64,000 nt of DNA from Morchella semilibera (taxonomy: Eukaryota > Ascomycota > Pezizomycetes > Pezizales > Morchellaceae), in assembly GCA_009192285.1 (NCBI GenBank), contig WBVU01000003.1:2387973-2451972 (forward strand), in the 5' to 3' direction. The position numbers and the translations under genes were made by a program. Below, piece after piece: positions 50,001 to 61,800 of the stretch; within the stretch, counting starts at the first letter, position 1; the number at the start of each line of letters is the position of its first letter. Under the pieces are notes generated by a model. The model was not told where the DNA came from. It made no database searches and was given only the letters and a program-made list of their open reading frames with translations.

Positions 50001-50547
50001 GTTCTTCTCAAGACCTTCCTTCACGGTCTTGCCGAGGTCGAGCACTGTTGGTTTTTTCATAGGCGCCAATCAGAATTCATTGAAGCGGGCCAATTGACGT
50101 ATGTATATACACGGGAAAGGGTAACAAACAGTGCATGCTGCCGTTTCAGTCAGAATTTATTCCGAGTTATATCAATACGTCGTTTTCCAGCGGCGGGAGG
50201 GGAGTGAAAACATACTTGCACGGGTTGCCTTCCCACCATACTGAAGCGACACCTACATACAGCATACATGTCAACACACAACAGGTTGATCCTTTGTAAC
50301 ATTTTTTTTCCTGCAGTGCAGGAATAGGTTTCATACCAACTTGCGGTTTCGTCCTCATGTCCTCCTGGTTCTTGATTCCTGCAGCATATAGCATTGCCTG
50401 GGCGCCAGGGAATTCGTAGCCGTTGGTCACGAGGGAAGAATATCTGTTTAGCACGAGTTTCCCGTCCCTTTTGGTACCATATGGGAGAGAACGGAACTCC
50501 AGAAAACGAGAATGATTTTCAGGTTGCTGATCCATTTGTTCAGACAT
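47089..50547 (-). CDS. ILV3: Dihydroxy-acid dehydratase (branched-chain amino-acid biosynthesis)
   Basis: The enzyme dehydrates dihydroxy-isovalerate and dihydroxy-methylvalerate in valine and isoleucine synthesis, using an Fe-S cluster. I trace exons at 50547-50337, 50252-50216, 50137-50130 (8 nt), 50044-49968, 49877-49847, 49779-49706, 49643-49598, 49539-48584, 47836-47752, 47692-47672 (21 nt), 47604-47554 and 47400-47237: 587 codons, plus a short last exon whose boundary is uncertain (47089 is one candidate stop). Cluster cysteines are present: C82 (WWEGNPC), C155 (PGCDKNMPGC) and C229 (GPGGCGG). Conserved blocks GMIGWQFNTIGVSDAI, STNAVLHFLAI and GHIVPEAQAGGP are intact. The N-terminus (MSEQMDQQPENHSRF) lacks an obvious mitochondrial presequence, unlike typical Ilv3, so this may be a paralog or non-mitochondrial form. 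One intron is 747 nt, against 58-153 nt for the others. Confidence 0.9.
47837..48583 (-). other. Oversized 747-nt intron of the dehydratase gene
   Basis: The flanking exons join conserved sequence (GGPGM and PEQLKTSAVLMG), so this DNA is not needed by the enzyme. The preceding frame stays open for about 95 codons into it. Other minus-strand ORFs inside (for example 48208-47870) match no family I recognise. A past insertion is possible, but no inverted repeats or target duplication are clear. Confidence 0.6.
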
Positions 50548-52842
50548 GTTCTTTTCCCTTCTCGATTGCCTTTTTGTGTTTCGAATTGTTTTGAAAAATT
50601 CCTGAACGAGTTTATGTACCGATAGCCAAAGCCCACAGTAAATGTAGTAGAATAAGTAACCGGGAGAAATTGAGGGGGTGAATGAGGGGTGTGGTAAAGA
50701 GAGGGGGGGGGGGAAGAAGCAGACGTACAGAGAGAGCAAGGTTAGGGTTTCAGTAACTATAGTCAGCAGTACAACAAGCAGCAGCAGCAGCAGCAGCGGA
50801 GCTAACACAGCAGAGCAACAGCAGAGCAACAGCAACAGCACTAGTAGTCAGTAGCAGTAGGCACAGCAGACGCAGAAACAGAATAGAGAGTAAAAAAAAA
50901 AGTTTTTCTTTCTTTCTTTCGTTCTTTTCTCACTTCCTTCTTTCTATGGAAAAAGGTACAGGCAGGGTAAAGCGGGTGAAATGGAAGAGGGTATGCTGTC
51001 GTTAATGTAGTTTTAATATCCTCACAAGCAAAATTCTCAACAGTATGGCGGGTATGCTCGAAGGATCACCGGCAGCACGAGAAGCAGTAGTATAGTAGAG
51101 TACATGTAGTTAGCAGCAGGCGGACCTCACAGCGTCATACCATGCTGTATCCACGCTATCTACCCCACATCTGATGTACCTACAAGTTCCAAATTTACCC
51201 CACCTCACACTGCAACGAAAAGGGAATGGCAAGAAGAAAAAATAAAAATAAAAAATAAAAAAAAGTCGCCGCCCTCCGCTAAGAATGCGAGTATTGAGCA
51301 ATGTGCCGAACGATGAAAGGCATCATTCCCCCTTTCTTACCACCTTTTTCCCCCCCACTAACGCTAACCCCCGTTCCCGTCCGATGTTCCGTATGGATAG
51401 ATTAATGGCTCTCTAGCTGCTATATGGCCTGTGTGTGATTTGAGTGGGAGGTGGTTGGGAGGGGGGGGGGGGTTGTCTAAAGTGTGTGGGTGGTGCAATT
51501 CGTCCCCTTTTGGGGGAGTAACTATTAATTCCACTAGGTATCTCCCCTTCCTCCTCTTCTTCTTCTCACTGCGCGGTGGTAAGGCCTAGTTAGGGCCAAT
51601 GTACTCTAGTGGTGTGCTGCCATGCTTCTTCTGCCTCTGCTCGGGCAGCAGCAGCAGCGAGAGAGGGAAAAAAAAAAAAAAGGTTGAGTGTGGTGCATCA
51701 GCACATCAGCATATCAGGGACCCTATATGTATGCATGCATAGCATTCTCTCTCAGGGCCGCCCGCATGTTTCTCGGTAATGCAGCCGTTTACCCGTACTC
51801 TTTACCCGCGTCCTTAGCAGTCGAGTATGTAAAAGTACATTACATACATGTATGTATGAAAGGCCAATGATTGGCTCGACTCGTGGGAGTAGAAACTCTG
51901 GAAGCATGTACCCTACATGTACATATCCTACACGGAGCCTCCTATGTAATAGTACTTACATGTACCTCGGCGGAGATTTTAAAAGTATCACTCTCCTAGC
52001 CTCCCCCTGGCAGCGAGGGGAGAAAGAGTAAATGATGAATGTTACGGATCTTCCCCGCGGGTTAGGATCTTTGTTATATCTTATATTGCCCTTTGAGCCT
52101 AGAGGTAAGAACTAGTATATACATCACGTAGTAAGTAAGCTTTTCAACAGGTCCAGTCGTCGATCTTCCCCCTCCCCCCCCAAACAAAAAACAAAATAAG
52201 AAGTCCACAAAACAAACCCAAAACAAGATCGGATCGCCCGTTGGTGCCTCCATCACGATGGTCTCTATTTCTTGGCACCGAATCCAGAATGGTTCCTACC
52301 ACACCCTCTAGCATTATTTTTGCCTTAGTAATACACATGTACCCCCCAACTAGACTAGAAATGATCTTTTTTTCCCTTAAAAATACATGTATGTACCCTC
52401 CTCTCCCCCCCTCCATGGTACGGTACCGAAGTGGTTTTTTTTGTTCTTGTTCGCTGGCCCAACCGGCTGCTTCTGATGCTGCTGCTCCTGCTGCTGCTGC
52501 TGCACTGCGAGACGGTTGCGTCAAATCTCGGTTCCAGCATTTCATACATGGCTCTAGCTCTACCATATGAGAGAAGGGAGAGCTCTTCAAGCCTGCCTGG
52601 CCAACCACCTAGAAACGTGATCGCGGGAGAAACACGCAAGAGGTGAATTCTGGGAAGAAACAGGCAAAACAAAAAAAACAAAAATTGTGCGATCAACCCT
52701 TTTTTTTTTCTACTTCATTTTATGGTGTTCCCTTACCTTATTACATAACTCGCTCCTTGTTGTTTGCCTTACTCAGGAAATATGAAGCCTGTAAAGGAAG
52801 TGAGTGATACATGTAGTAAGTACCGGTACATGGAATTTTTAC

Positions 52843-52873
<31 letters not shown>

Positions 52874-53595
52874 CCTTTCTCACTGTAACTGGGTTGGTGT
52901 CTCAATTCAGGTTGCATATTCAGCACAGCGAATAAATCGTTCGTTCGTTCATTATTGAACAAGCAATTAAAAATCAATAGACAAAGCAGGCAGCACCTAG
53001 TACTGGTACTCTACATACATGTATTGTACTATACCTATGTACTTACTGATTACCTACCTACATTCACTACATGTACTTAGACAAAGTACCCCATCATCCA
53101 TACACATCTGGTCCGTCTCACAGCTCATCCTCCGTCTCGCCCATCATTCGTCCTCTCCCATTCCCATCACGATCCACGTACATACGCAGCAGCCAATTTT
53201 TCCCCATCCGCGCTCTCCCCCCCCCCCCCCCCCCCCCCACAGCCAACGAAAATAGTATACAAATTAGAAAGGTCCTGATACCCTACATACATACCCACAG
53301 TATTATACGTTGTTGTACCACTGAGAACCAGACCGTCCTCCGTTTTACCGCACCACCCCCCCCCTTCCCCGGGGCGCCGCCCAATCCAATCCCTGTATTT
53401 GTCTGCGTGCGCACATCTAGAGCACCAGGAGGGTCTAACCAGGCTACCCACTCATTCTACTTACCTTACTTGCTCTGTTCTGCCCTTACCCTTCCAGACA
53501 GATAGCAGGAATAGGTCGACAGGACAGGACAGGACAGCACAGCACAGCACAGCACAGCACAGCACAGCAGCACAGGCGGCCGCCGGAATAAATAA
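50548..53595. other. Intergenic region rich in TACATGTA and triplet repeats
   Basis: The dehydratase upstream side is purine-rich on the plus strand (50660-50740) and carries a CAG run (about 50778-50797). TACATGTA occurs at 51101, 51845, 51914, 51957, 52384, 52808, 53016 and 53068. There is a 29-T run (52845-52873), a 22-C run (53217-53238) and AGGAC/AGCAC tandem pentamers (about 53518-53570). No supported gene. Confidence 0.6.
53518..53570. repeat. AGGAC/AGCAC pentamer tandem repeat
   Basis: About three AGGAC units are followed by about seven AGCAC units. The repeat sits just upstream of the small ORF at 53596. Confidence 0.8.
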
Positions 53596-54018
53596 ATGGC
53601 CTGGGCTTCCTTCCTTCCTTGCTTCTCCTTCTGGGGAGAGGAAGAGGAGAGGTGCTCATCGTTGTTTGCTGCTGCCGTTTCCGCCGCCAATTCACTGACA
53701 CGGACATTGACGTCGTTACTGTCGCCAACGACAACCTTCCTGACTGCCGCTGCCGCTACGGTACACAGGGCGCCTGGTGAACTTGTAGGAACCACCAAGG
53801 GAGTGGTAGAGATAGGGATGGTTGTCGCACTTTGTGGAGCGGTGCCGCTGGTTGTGGGATATCTACAGGCTCTCCGCGGAAGGGGGAGTAGAAGGGTGGG
53901 GGAGGAGGATAATGGAAATGGTGATATCAGATCGAAGAGCAGCAATGGTTTTACAGAAAGCGACGGACAGCAGGTCGTGCATTCTTCATCTTCATCTTCA
54001 ACAGCGGCAGGTGTGTAA
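53596..54018 (+). CDS. Hypothetical small membrane protein (doubtful)
   Basis: A 140-residue ORF starts at an ATG in a reasonable context (AAATAAATGG). It has one clear hydrophobic segment (VVEIGMVVALCGAVPLVVGY, about residues 75-95) followed by basic residues, and a polar, Ser-rich tail. I recognise no family. A 186-residue ORF on the opposite strand overlaps it, so at least one is chance. It lies 360 bp upstream of the hydrolase-phosphatase gene and could instead belong to that gene's 5' leader. Confidence 0.3.
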   Translation: MAWASFLPCFSFWGEEEERCSSLFAAAVSAANSLTRTLTSLLSPTTTFLTAAAATVHRAPGELVGTTKGVVEIGMVVALCGAVPLVVGYLQALRGRGSRRVGEEDNGNGDIRSKSSNGFTESDGQQVVHSSSSSSTAAGV

Positions 54019-54380
54019 CATAACATTGTTTATAGAATCCTTTTTTATTTTATTTTATTTTTCTCCTCGGGGAAACGTGGCCCTCATCGCGGATTGTCTT
54101 TCTTTTCTCATGAAACCTGCATTGAGGCAAGGGATATATGCCTTGTCCTGTTCTTTCTGATTATTGTTTGGCCTTTGGACTTTTATTTAGAGCCTCTTAA
54201 TTCTATACGACCCGACCCTTGCTTGCTTTTTTTTTCGTCTTCTCCCTCTTCCCTTTTCTTTTTTGGTTGTGTGCCAACAGCCTCCATATCCCCACCTTGC
54301 TTTGTTGTTTGCACTTATTATTTTCTTTTTTATTTTCCCTGTTGCATAATCCCAATGGTACGATAGGACAAAGCAGACTA

Positions 54381-56262
54381 ATGAATTCAGATGATGCTGC
54401 ATACACAGACCCGGGGCTTCTCCGCAAATTCTCGGAGGTTATCCCCGTCACCACAGACAAATATATGTACCCGGGGGTTCGCATCTTCTACCGCGAACAC
54501 CCCAAAGCTTCTGTGCTCCCACCAAAGCTCCCTCTTCTTGTCTTTATCCATGGTATGTCTTCTCTCCATATGTGCTTCTTCTATTACTACCGCTACTACC
54601 CCTATACACTATGACTGAACGGCAGCTGCTACTATCTAGGTCTCGGAGGACAGTTATCACAGTTCCGCTACCTTATCGAGTACTTTGTACGTGACACCCC
54701 AGTTCTCTTGTTGTCCGACCAACTGATTGTCAGTCGGATGGGTGCTGATGCTTCTCTCATGCTATTAGGTTCACATCTCACACACGCTTGCGATCGATCT
54801 CCCCGGCTGTGGCCCCGATTCAGAGTTCTCGCCAAAGGATTGTGATGCATACACGACAGCGTCCTTGGCAGCCGTGATAGCCGGCGTAGTGAATGGAAAG
54901 CTCGAGGAGGGGCAGCAGGTGGTCCTTATTGGGCACTCTATGGGGTGTTCGCTGGCCGTGACGCTCGCAACGAAGGGGGGCCTACTCGCGGATAAATGCG
55001 TCGGGCTCATTGCGATCTGCCCGAAGGCCATAGTGACGGAAAAGGAAAGAAAAGCCATGGCGACGGCGGTCTCGATGCCTGAAGTCCTCTTCAATGTCTT
55101 TAGAGCTTACGACCGCCGTGGCGGGATCTCTTCAAGGTCGGTTAATCGGTTTGTTGGCAAAGACGCTTCGGAGCAGGTTAGGAAGTTACAGCTGCGGTTC
55201 AATAAGCAGTCCAAGACCCCTGTTTGGAGGCGGATGGTGAGCGGGTTCCAGTTGCCGACAAGAGAGGACTGGTCCTTGGTGAAATGCCCGATCTACCTAA
55301 TTGGGGCTGCCGAAGATCAGGTCACCACCACGAAGGAGGTCGATCTCATCCACTCATGGTTCAGTCCTGCGAATAAGAAGGCCACTCTCTCTGATGCCGG
55401 CTCTGGCAATAGCAGTTCTTCTTCTGAAGGCCTACCCTCCAGGCCAGTGGTGAAGAAATGTATCATCCCTGGCGCCGGTCACGGCGTCATGTACGAAACA
55501 CCACATGTCTTGAACGGCCTGATTGGCGAGTTCATCTCCAAGCATATCAATGAGATTATTTCCATGGGGTGGCAGTTATCCTACCTCAAAGAAGACAAAT
55601 GGCTCTTGAAGAACCTGGAAAAATGGACCAAGACCCAGAGCGTCAGCCCAAGGATCGTTGGCCTCACGGCAGATGCACCCCGGGGCAAACTTGTCCAGAG
55701 CCCCTTCAGGGCGATGAAAACTCTCCGACAGAATGACTCCAGCGGCCACAGTCCAGCGGAATTCTCCGCAAAATGGCCAGATGTGAGGGACGTTATTGAT
55801 ATCTCTCACGAGCAGCCTCCATATGACCCAGAGACTCTTGGGAGTGGTGTTAAGTATCATAAATGTAAGCTTTTTTTTCTTTTCTAGTCTTTTTATGACC
55901 CCTCACTTGATAGATTACCTAATCCTGTTTCGTTTCGATATTAATTCTGTGTTTTAGTCCCGACTGTGTCCAAGATGCCACCAACCCCGGACGAGGTTGC
56001 TGCGTTCATCACGCTTGTTGATTCGATCCGCGAGTCAAGGGGCTACGACGAGAACTCAATCATCGCATGCCATTGCCACTACGGGTTTAACAGGACAGGC
56101 TTCTTCGTATGTTCCTATTTGATCCAGCGTTTGGGCTTTACGGTGCCAAAGGCCCTCCAAGCATTCCAGGAGGCACGACCCCCCGGGATCAAGCACCCGC
56201 ACTTCATCAATGAGCTCTTTGAAAGGCACTGCTTAGGATTGGAGAGGACTCCAACCTATTAG
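54381..56262 (+). CDS. Alpha/beta-hydrolase fused to dual-specificity (RNA-triphosphatase-like) phosphatase
   Basis: Four exons (54381-54552, 54640-54686, 54769-55864, 55958-56262) encode 539 residues. The N-terminal alpha/beta-hydrolase domain spans about 45-300. It has the oxyanion-region HGLGG, the nucleophile elbow GHSMGCS (Ser130), a likely acid in GAAEDQV and a histidine in GAGHGVMYE. The C-terminal domain (about 410-535) is a cysteine phosphatase with HCHYGFNRTG (Cys478 and Arg484, CX5R). The HCxxGxNRTG form is the signature of the mRNA-capping-enzyme/DUSP11 subgroup, which acts on RNA 5' phosphates. The connector (GVKYHKFPTVSKMPPTPDEV) also resembles that subgroup. Substrates of either half are unknown. 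Introns are 87, 82 and 93 nt, GT..AG. The start ATG is preceded by in-frame open sequence without family similarity, so an upstream exon cannot be excluded. Confidence 0.87.
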
Positions 56263-56980
56263 GAGGTGCAGCCGGTTGGTGCTACCACGTGGTCGGACTT
56301 ATGGTTGCTTTTTTTTTTTCTCTTTTCCCTAAACCCGTACTCCTATGGGCGTTGACAATTACCCTTCATATATTTCTTGGACATGATGTTTCAATATGTT
56401 TCGTATTTTGAGGGAGATATGTTATCATTTCTACCCAGGTTCTTTTACTCTCTATTGTCTTGCATAGTTTTACCTTTTGTTTTACTTTTTTTTACTTTTT
56501 TTTTTTACTTTTTTTTTTGGTTCTTGGTTTTGCTTTTCAACTCAGCGCTTAGTCATTTCTATTTCTATTTATTATGATGCCATGGGATTGGGAAACTGGA
56601 TGGGAAACTAGGGCTAGGGGTGGGAGGGGGGTGGGCACTTTTCGTTTTACTTCTTTTATCTTCAGCTCATGTTGGACTTCTTCTCCTGGGGCGCATGCGA
56701 TGATCTTTTTTTTTCTTTTTTTCTTTTTTTTTCTTTTTCTTACTATTGCATTGGATGGGGCGCTGTAACATAGAGAGAGATACCTTAACTTTTTTTTGCG
56801 TTTCGAGGGTCGGAGAGGAGGGGGTCTCTCCATTTCTCCCTATATTTCCCTTTCCTTCCTTTTTCCACATTTCACACTTAAAGGATAAGCATATAAAAAA
56901 ATTTAAATAATATTTTTTTCGAAATTTCCTGGCCGCTTGAGGTCAGAATAAGATTTTGGGGAAGAGGGAGGGGGGGGCTA

Positions 56981-57007
56981 CGCGCACGCGTGCGCACGCG
57001 TGCGTGT
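56981..57007. repeat. Alternating purine-pyrimidine (Z-DNA-prone) palindromic tract
   Basis: A 27-nt run alternates C/T with G/A without interruption. It is built of two ACGCGTGCGC-like units and is largely self-complementary. Such sequence can adopt Z-DNA or a cruciform. Confidence 0.75.
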
Positions 57008-57431
57008 ATCGGAAGGTCGAGAAGAGAAGAGAAGAGGGCGGATTTGAAATGGGGCTCAGGAATGGGAAGGGGGAGAAGGTGGGGGGGTGAGAGGTGAGAG
57101 GTAAGAGGTAGGAGGTGAGGTGACGACTTGCAAGTGGCCCCGGGAGACGGAAAAAGTAATGCTCCGGAGGGGGAAGGGGTAGGAATAGTTGACTGACGTC
57201 AGGGCCGTAAGCTTATTCCGACCTCTGGGATCGGCCCGGGGGGGTGGGTGAGTGGAGGAGAAGGAGGGAAGGGAGGGGAGGAATGGGGAGAGACGCTTAT
57301 CTTTGGGTATCTGATCGTTTGGTCTGTGATTGGTGGTGAGGTGCACTTTTGGGGAGGTGAGTGGTATTGGACGGTGGTTTGAAGGGGAGCAGAGTCGATA
57401 TGCAATAGGGATTGGGAGAGTAGAGGGATGA

Positions 57432-57478
57432 TTGCGATTGGGGTTGGTTGCGATTGGGGTCGGTTGCGATTAGGATGG
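57432..57478. repeat. Short tandem repeat (about 16-17 bp unit)
   Basis: Three successive units of the form TTGCGATTGGGGTTGG with small changes. Confidence 0.7.
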
Positions 57479-58851
57479 GGATGATTGGAGGAAGGGAAAG
57501 GAAGGGAGAATTATGATGATGATGATGCTTGTGGAGGAAGAGAAGAGGCGCTCGGGTATCGTATCGTTGAGGTGTTCTGGGAGAGTTGGCACGTAAGCAC
57601 GCACCTCAGGTTGCGAACCCATTGGCAGGTCACTCTTTCCTTTCCTTCAAGTTTTTCGAATGCCGCGAGTCCGCATGATGCGTGGAAGGCTGCGTGTTCC
57701 ATCAGCGATAGGCGAGAGTTTTTATCGTTTGTATGGCTTCACGTATGGGTTTGGTTTTGTTTGGTTGGTTTGCATGTCCAATGGTTTATGGTTTATGGTT
57801 TATGGTTGGTTGGTTGCGTTTGCACTCCTTCTGTTGATAGGACAGGGGTTTGATTGATGAACCCTAACCCATTCATCATGGCACTTGAGCTTGGGACTCT
57901 GATTAGAGATTCTAGAGTAGAACGTCCTACCTATTACATACATGCATACTTCACAATTCGACTACTCTAGTTTGGGCTTCTAATAAATTAATCAACCGGA
58001 AGTCTCGCTATGAGTGCAGACGGTAGTTATTCTGCCTTCACTCTGCTTTCGCGGTATATGACGTGGTCTGTACCCTATATGCATGTATGAAGAAGTAAGG
58101 GAAGAAAGGAAGGAAGGGGGGGATTGATGTATGGTAGGGCAGGGCATATACGAGCACTCTGCAGATTCATTTTTTTATCCCCGGGTAGAGAGCCACTCCT
58201 GGCTTCTGTTCTGTTCTGTTCTGTTTCCTTTCCTAGTAGAGAGAGAGAGAGAGAGGTGTGATGATGATGTGCAGCGTGGTGGTGGTGACATTACATGTAG
58301 GTATTATTGCCCCCCCCCCCCCTGTCAGAAGTCGCGCTTTTTACCACCCCCCCGGTTATTCCCAACCAGCCAGTCGGTTCGCTTGGATTTTCTTTTGAGG
58401 GTTGAGTTTGGAGCTGATCCCTGCACGACAAGACAAGATTGGAGATCTGTCTCGTCCCATATCGGACAGTGCGTGGGAAGTGGGTACATATCAGACCTTG
58501 TCACCCAGTCACCAACTAATATGTGCATCTGTCCACAACAACATCATCACCACCAGCATCATCATCATCATCACTCACCACCATCTCCCCTCACTCGCTC
58601 GCCCGCTCACCATCTCATCAAGCAAATCACTAATCCCCCTCCATCTCATCCCCCTCTCGAAAAACAGCAAGACAAAGGAGAGGAAGAAGAAGGAGAAGGA
58701 GAAGGAAGCTAATTCCCCCCCCCCTCTCTCCCCTCCCCTTACCCTTACTCTCCCTCTCCCCCTCCCCCACCAACCTCCCACCCCCATCTCTCCCCCCCTC
58801 CCCCACTCGCATGGGCTGCTCCTCCATGAACGTGCCCTCTCTCACCGCAAC

Positions 58852-61800
58852 ATGATGGTAGCAATGGCCGACACAAACCCCTTCAGTACACTCCCACGAA
58901 GCCGCACCTCTGGCGGCGCCGTTTTTGCCCGCTTGGCCCATCCCTTCATTGGGTCCAGTAGACCCCCGAGCTCTTCGGGCAGGCCTGACCCCACCAGTGC
59001 ACCGTAAGGCTCTTCTCCCGGGCTGTGGGATTTCATCTACTATAGTCCATTTATATATAATCGAAATAAATCATTATATATCTCCACATCTATATCTATC
59101 CATCTCTCTCTTTCCTTTCTTTCTTTACTTTTTTTTTTATATTACACAAGAAGAAACAAAAAACTGAAACTGAAACTTTGCTCTCTTTCCCGCACATGCA
59201 TACAGGAACGTTCTCAGTCCGCGCACAATCCGCTACAGTCTACAGTCTCCCATCCTCGCGCTCAGCGCACACCCCGACGGCGAGAACGTGGTCATCGCCG
59301 GTCGCGAGATTCTTCGTATCCTGCGCGTCGGCCGCACGGACATCACGGAAGTGACGACGCTACGACAGACAGAGAGCCAGAAAAAGGTTTTCCAGTACGA
59401 CGTCAAGTGGGGTACACACCTGCAGAAGAACACGATCGCGACGGCGGGTACGAACGGCACAATATGTCTGTATGATGCAAAGGTGGGCGTCATGGAGCGC
59501 CAGCTCAGGGAGCATGGGCGACAGGTGCATAAGATTGCGTTCAACCCAGCGGATGGGAGGCTGTTGTTGAGCGCAAGTCAGGATGGGACTATAAAATTGT
59601 GGGATCTGAGGGATAAGAAGAGTAGGCTTACGTTTATGGGTAGGGCAGACGCAGTGCGGGATGTCCAGTTTAATAGTAATAATGCGGTCGAGTTTGCCGC
59701 CGCGTTTGATAATGGTACTATCCAGGTATGTGTCTGCCCCAAGCCTGAATTGCGTCCCCCCCCGGTGCCGGGGGTGTAGGTAGCTAACCTGCGCAGAGAT
59801 GGGACTATAGGCAGGACAAGATCTATGAGCGCAAGATTAATGCGCACAACGGCCCCGCCTTCTCCGTCGACTGGCACCCCGACGGCAAACACTGCGCTTC
59901 GGGCGGCCGCGACCGCACCGTAAAGGTCTGGGACCTGTACTCGGAGGATCCACGCAGAAAGCCCAAACACACAATCGCAACTATGTGCTCTGTTTCGCGA
60001 ATCGCCTGGCGCCCCCGCCGAAACGGCACCACCGAGCTGGCTACCTGCGCAATTAACAATGACCCCCGTGTACATGTGTGGGATCTCAAGCGGCCGTACA
60101 TCCCCGCGCGCATCATTGATGAGCATGTAGGGTCCACGACCGGCATCCTCTGGAAGGACGAGGATATCCTATACTCGTGCTCCAAAGATATGACATTCGT
60201 GCAGAACGATGTGTTGTTCGCAACGCAGCCTATCAATTCACTGCCGCATGCGGCGTTCTCATGGGGCCCTACGGACGACTTTACTTTTGCTGCGCAGCCC
60301 CGGGGGCGTGTGCGCCGCAGCGGGCCGTCCTCGGGCCGTTTTGAGACAGAGGATGAGATAACGAGGGAGCGCCGCCCAGGCCGGAGTTCGTCGTTCAAAG
60401 GCCTCAAACCCGCAATATCAATTCTTGAGACCCTCAGCGATAAGCACTATGCATCCACGCAGGCATCCGCACGCGTCAGCATACCCGGGCTATTCGACAA
60501 GACCGCATTCACGTTCCTTGCAACTCGATACATCCATAGTCTCTCTAGCGACCTCAGTGAAAACATAACACTTAGCCAAGCCTGCGCAAGTAACGCACGG
60601 GCTGCACTGCGCGCACAGCAGTTCAGGACGGCGCAGACGTGGCGCATCCTACAGATGTCGCTAGAGTGGGAGGATCGCATGATGCTGAAAAGGAAGCGAC
60701 CAGTAGTGGCAGCACGGACGCTAGAGGGTTCCGGAACTGTGACGCCGACCCCGCAGGTGGCAGCCGCCTCTGCGACTCCTGTAAGGAGCGCAACGCCGCA
60801 GGAGGATGGGCTCCTGCAGCCGCCGGTCGTATTCGGGACTAGTCTGGGGAGCAGCACGGGGAGCACTGATGGCGACGAGGAGGGACAGCATAGGAGTCAT
60901 GTCCACCACATCGCTAGCTCGCGGCACGGCGGCGAGGGGATCAGCAGCCATGAAGCCAGTGTCGACAATCACAATCACAAGCCTTGGCCCGATATTGGAC
61001 CTCCTACTCCCACTGCCCCTACCGCTGCCATCCCCGCCGCCGCAGAAGACCCCGCCCCACACCCATATCCTTTCTATCCCGACTACTCACAGCTCCCACC
61101 CGCAATAGTCCCCGAGAAGCGCCAAACCCGTGATCGTAAATACAGTCTTGTTTCCTCTGCGACCTCCTCCTCTTATGGCACGCACGCAGGCTTCGGCGGC
61201 CGAGTATCCGAGGAGGAAGATAACGACCATGATAACGAGCACGAGAACGAACATGGCCACGACATGGCCCCTATAATTGAAGAAGACCCATTGCAGCACT
61301 CGGCCACACTCATCCCGGAGCTACGGGTCGGCGAGTATCAGAGCCAGCAATCTGAGGACGACGGAGAGCTTGAACGCCCATGGAGCCCACAGAAGCTGGT
61401 CGACCAGTTTGTAGACTGGTACTGCGAGCGCGGGGACGTGCAGATGTGTGCGACGGTGGTGCTTTTGCTGGCGGGCAGGGTGAAGCTTGAAGAGCGGAGG
61501 AGAGACGAGTGGGTAGAGGGGTATCTCCGTATGTTTCATCATTAATACCCTAGCCCTATCCCTATCGGGAGATGAACTGATGGGCAATAGAGCTACTACG
61601 CCGCTTCAACTTATTCGTTCCCGCGGCCGCGATTGTGAAGACGACGAGTATCGAGCCTATCCGTGCCGCAGGTGGGAACCAGACATTTGCGAAGGCGGGG
61701 TGTGGAAGGTGCTTCAAGCCGATTACACAGAATGGGAGCTGGTACTGTGAGCGTTGTCAGATGCTGCAGGATGGATGTATGATTTGTAGGGAGACGGTTA

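Larger units (their letters stand above)
56263..58851. other. Intergenic region upstream of the Rtc1-like gene
   Basis: It contains T-rich 3' flank (56310-56530, 56705-56745), a Z-DNA-type alternating tract (56981-57007), GGTTGCGATTGG tandem repeats (about 57432-57478), a TTATGGT repeat (about 57783-57808) and strongly pyrimidine-rich sequence just before the next gene (58560-58810). No gene is supported. Confidence 0.6.

Noticed and set aside
53466-54026. 186-residue minus-strand ORF
   Set aside because: Low-complexity Ser/Pro-rich translation antisense to another ORF; no domain and no splice or start support.
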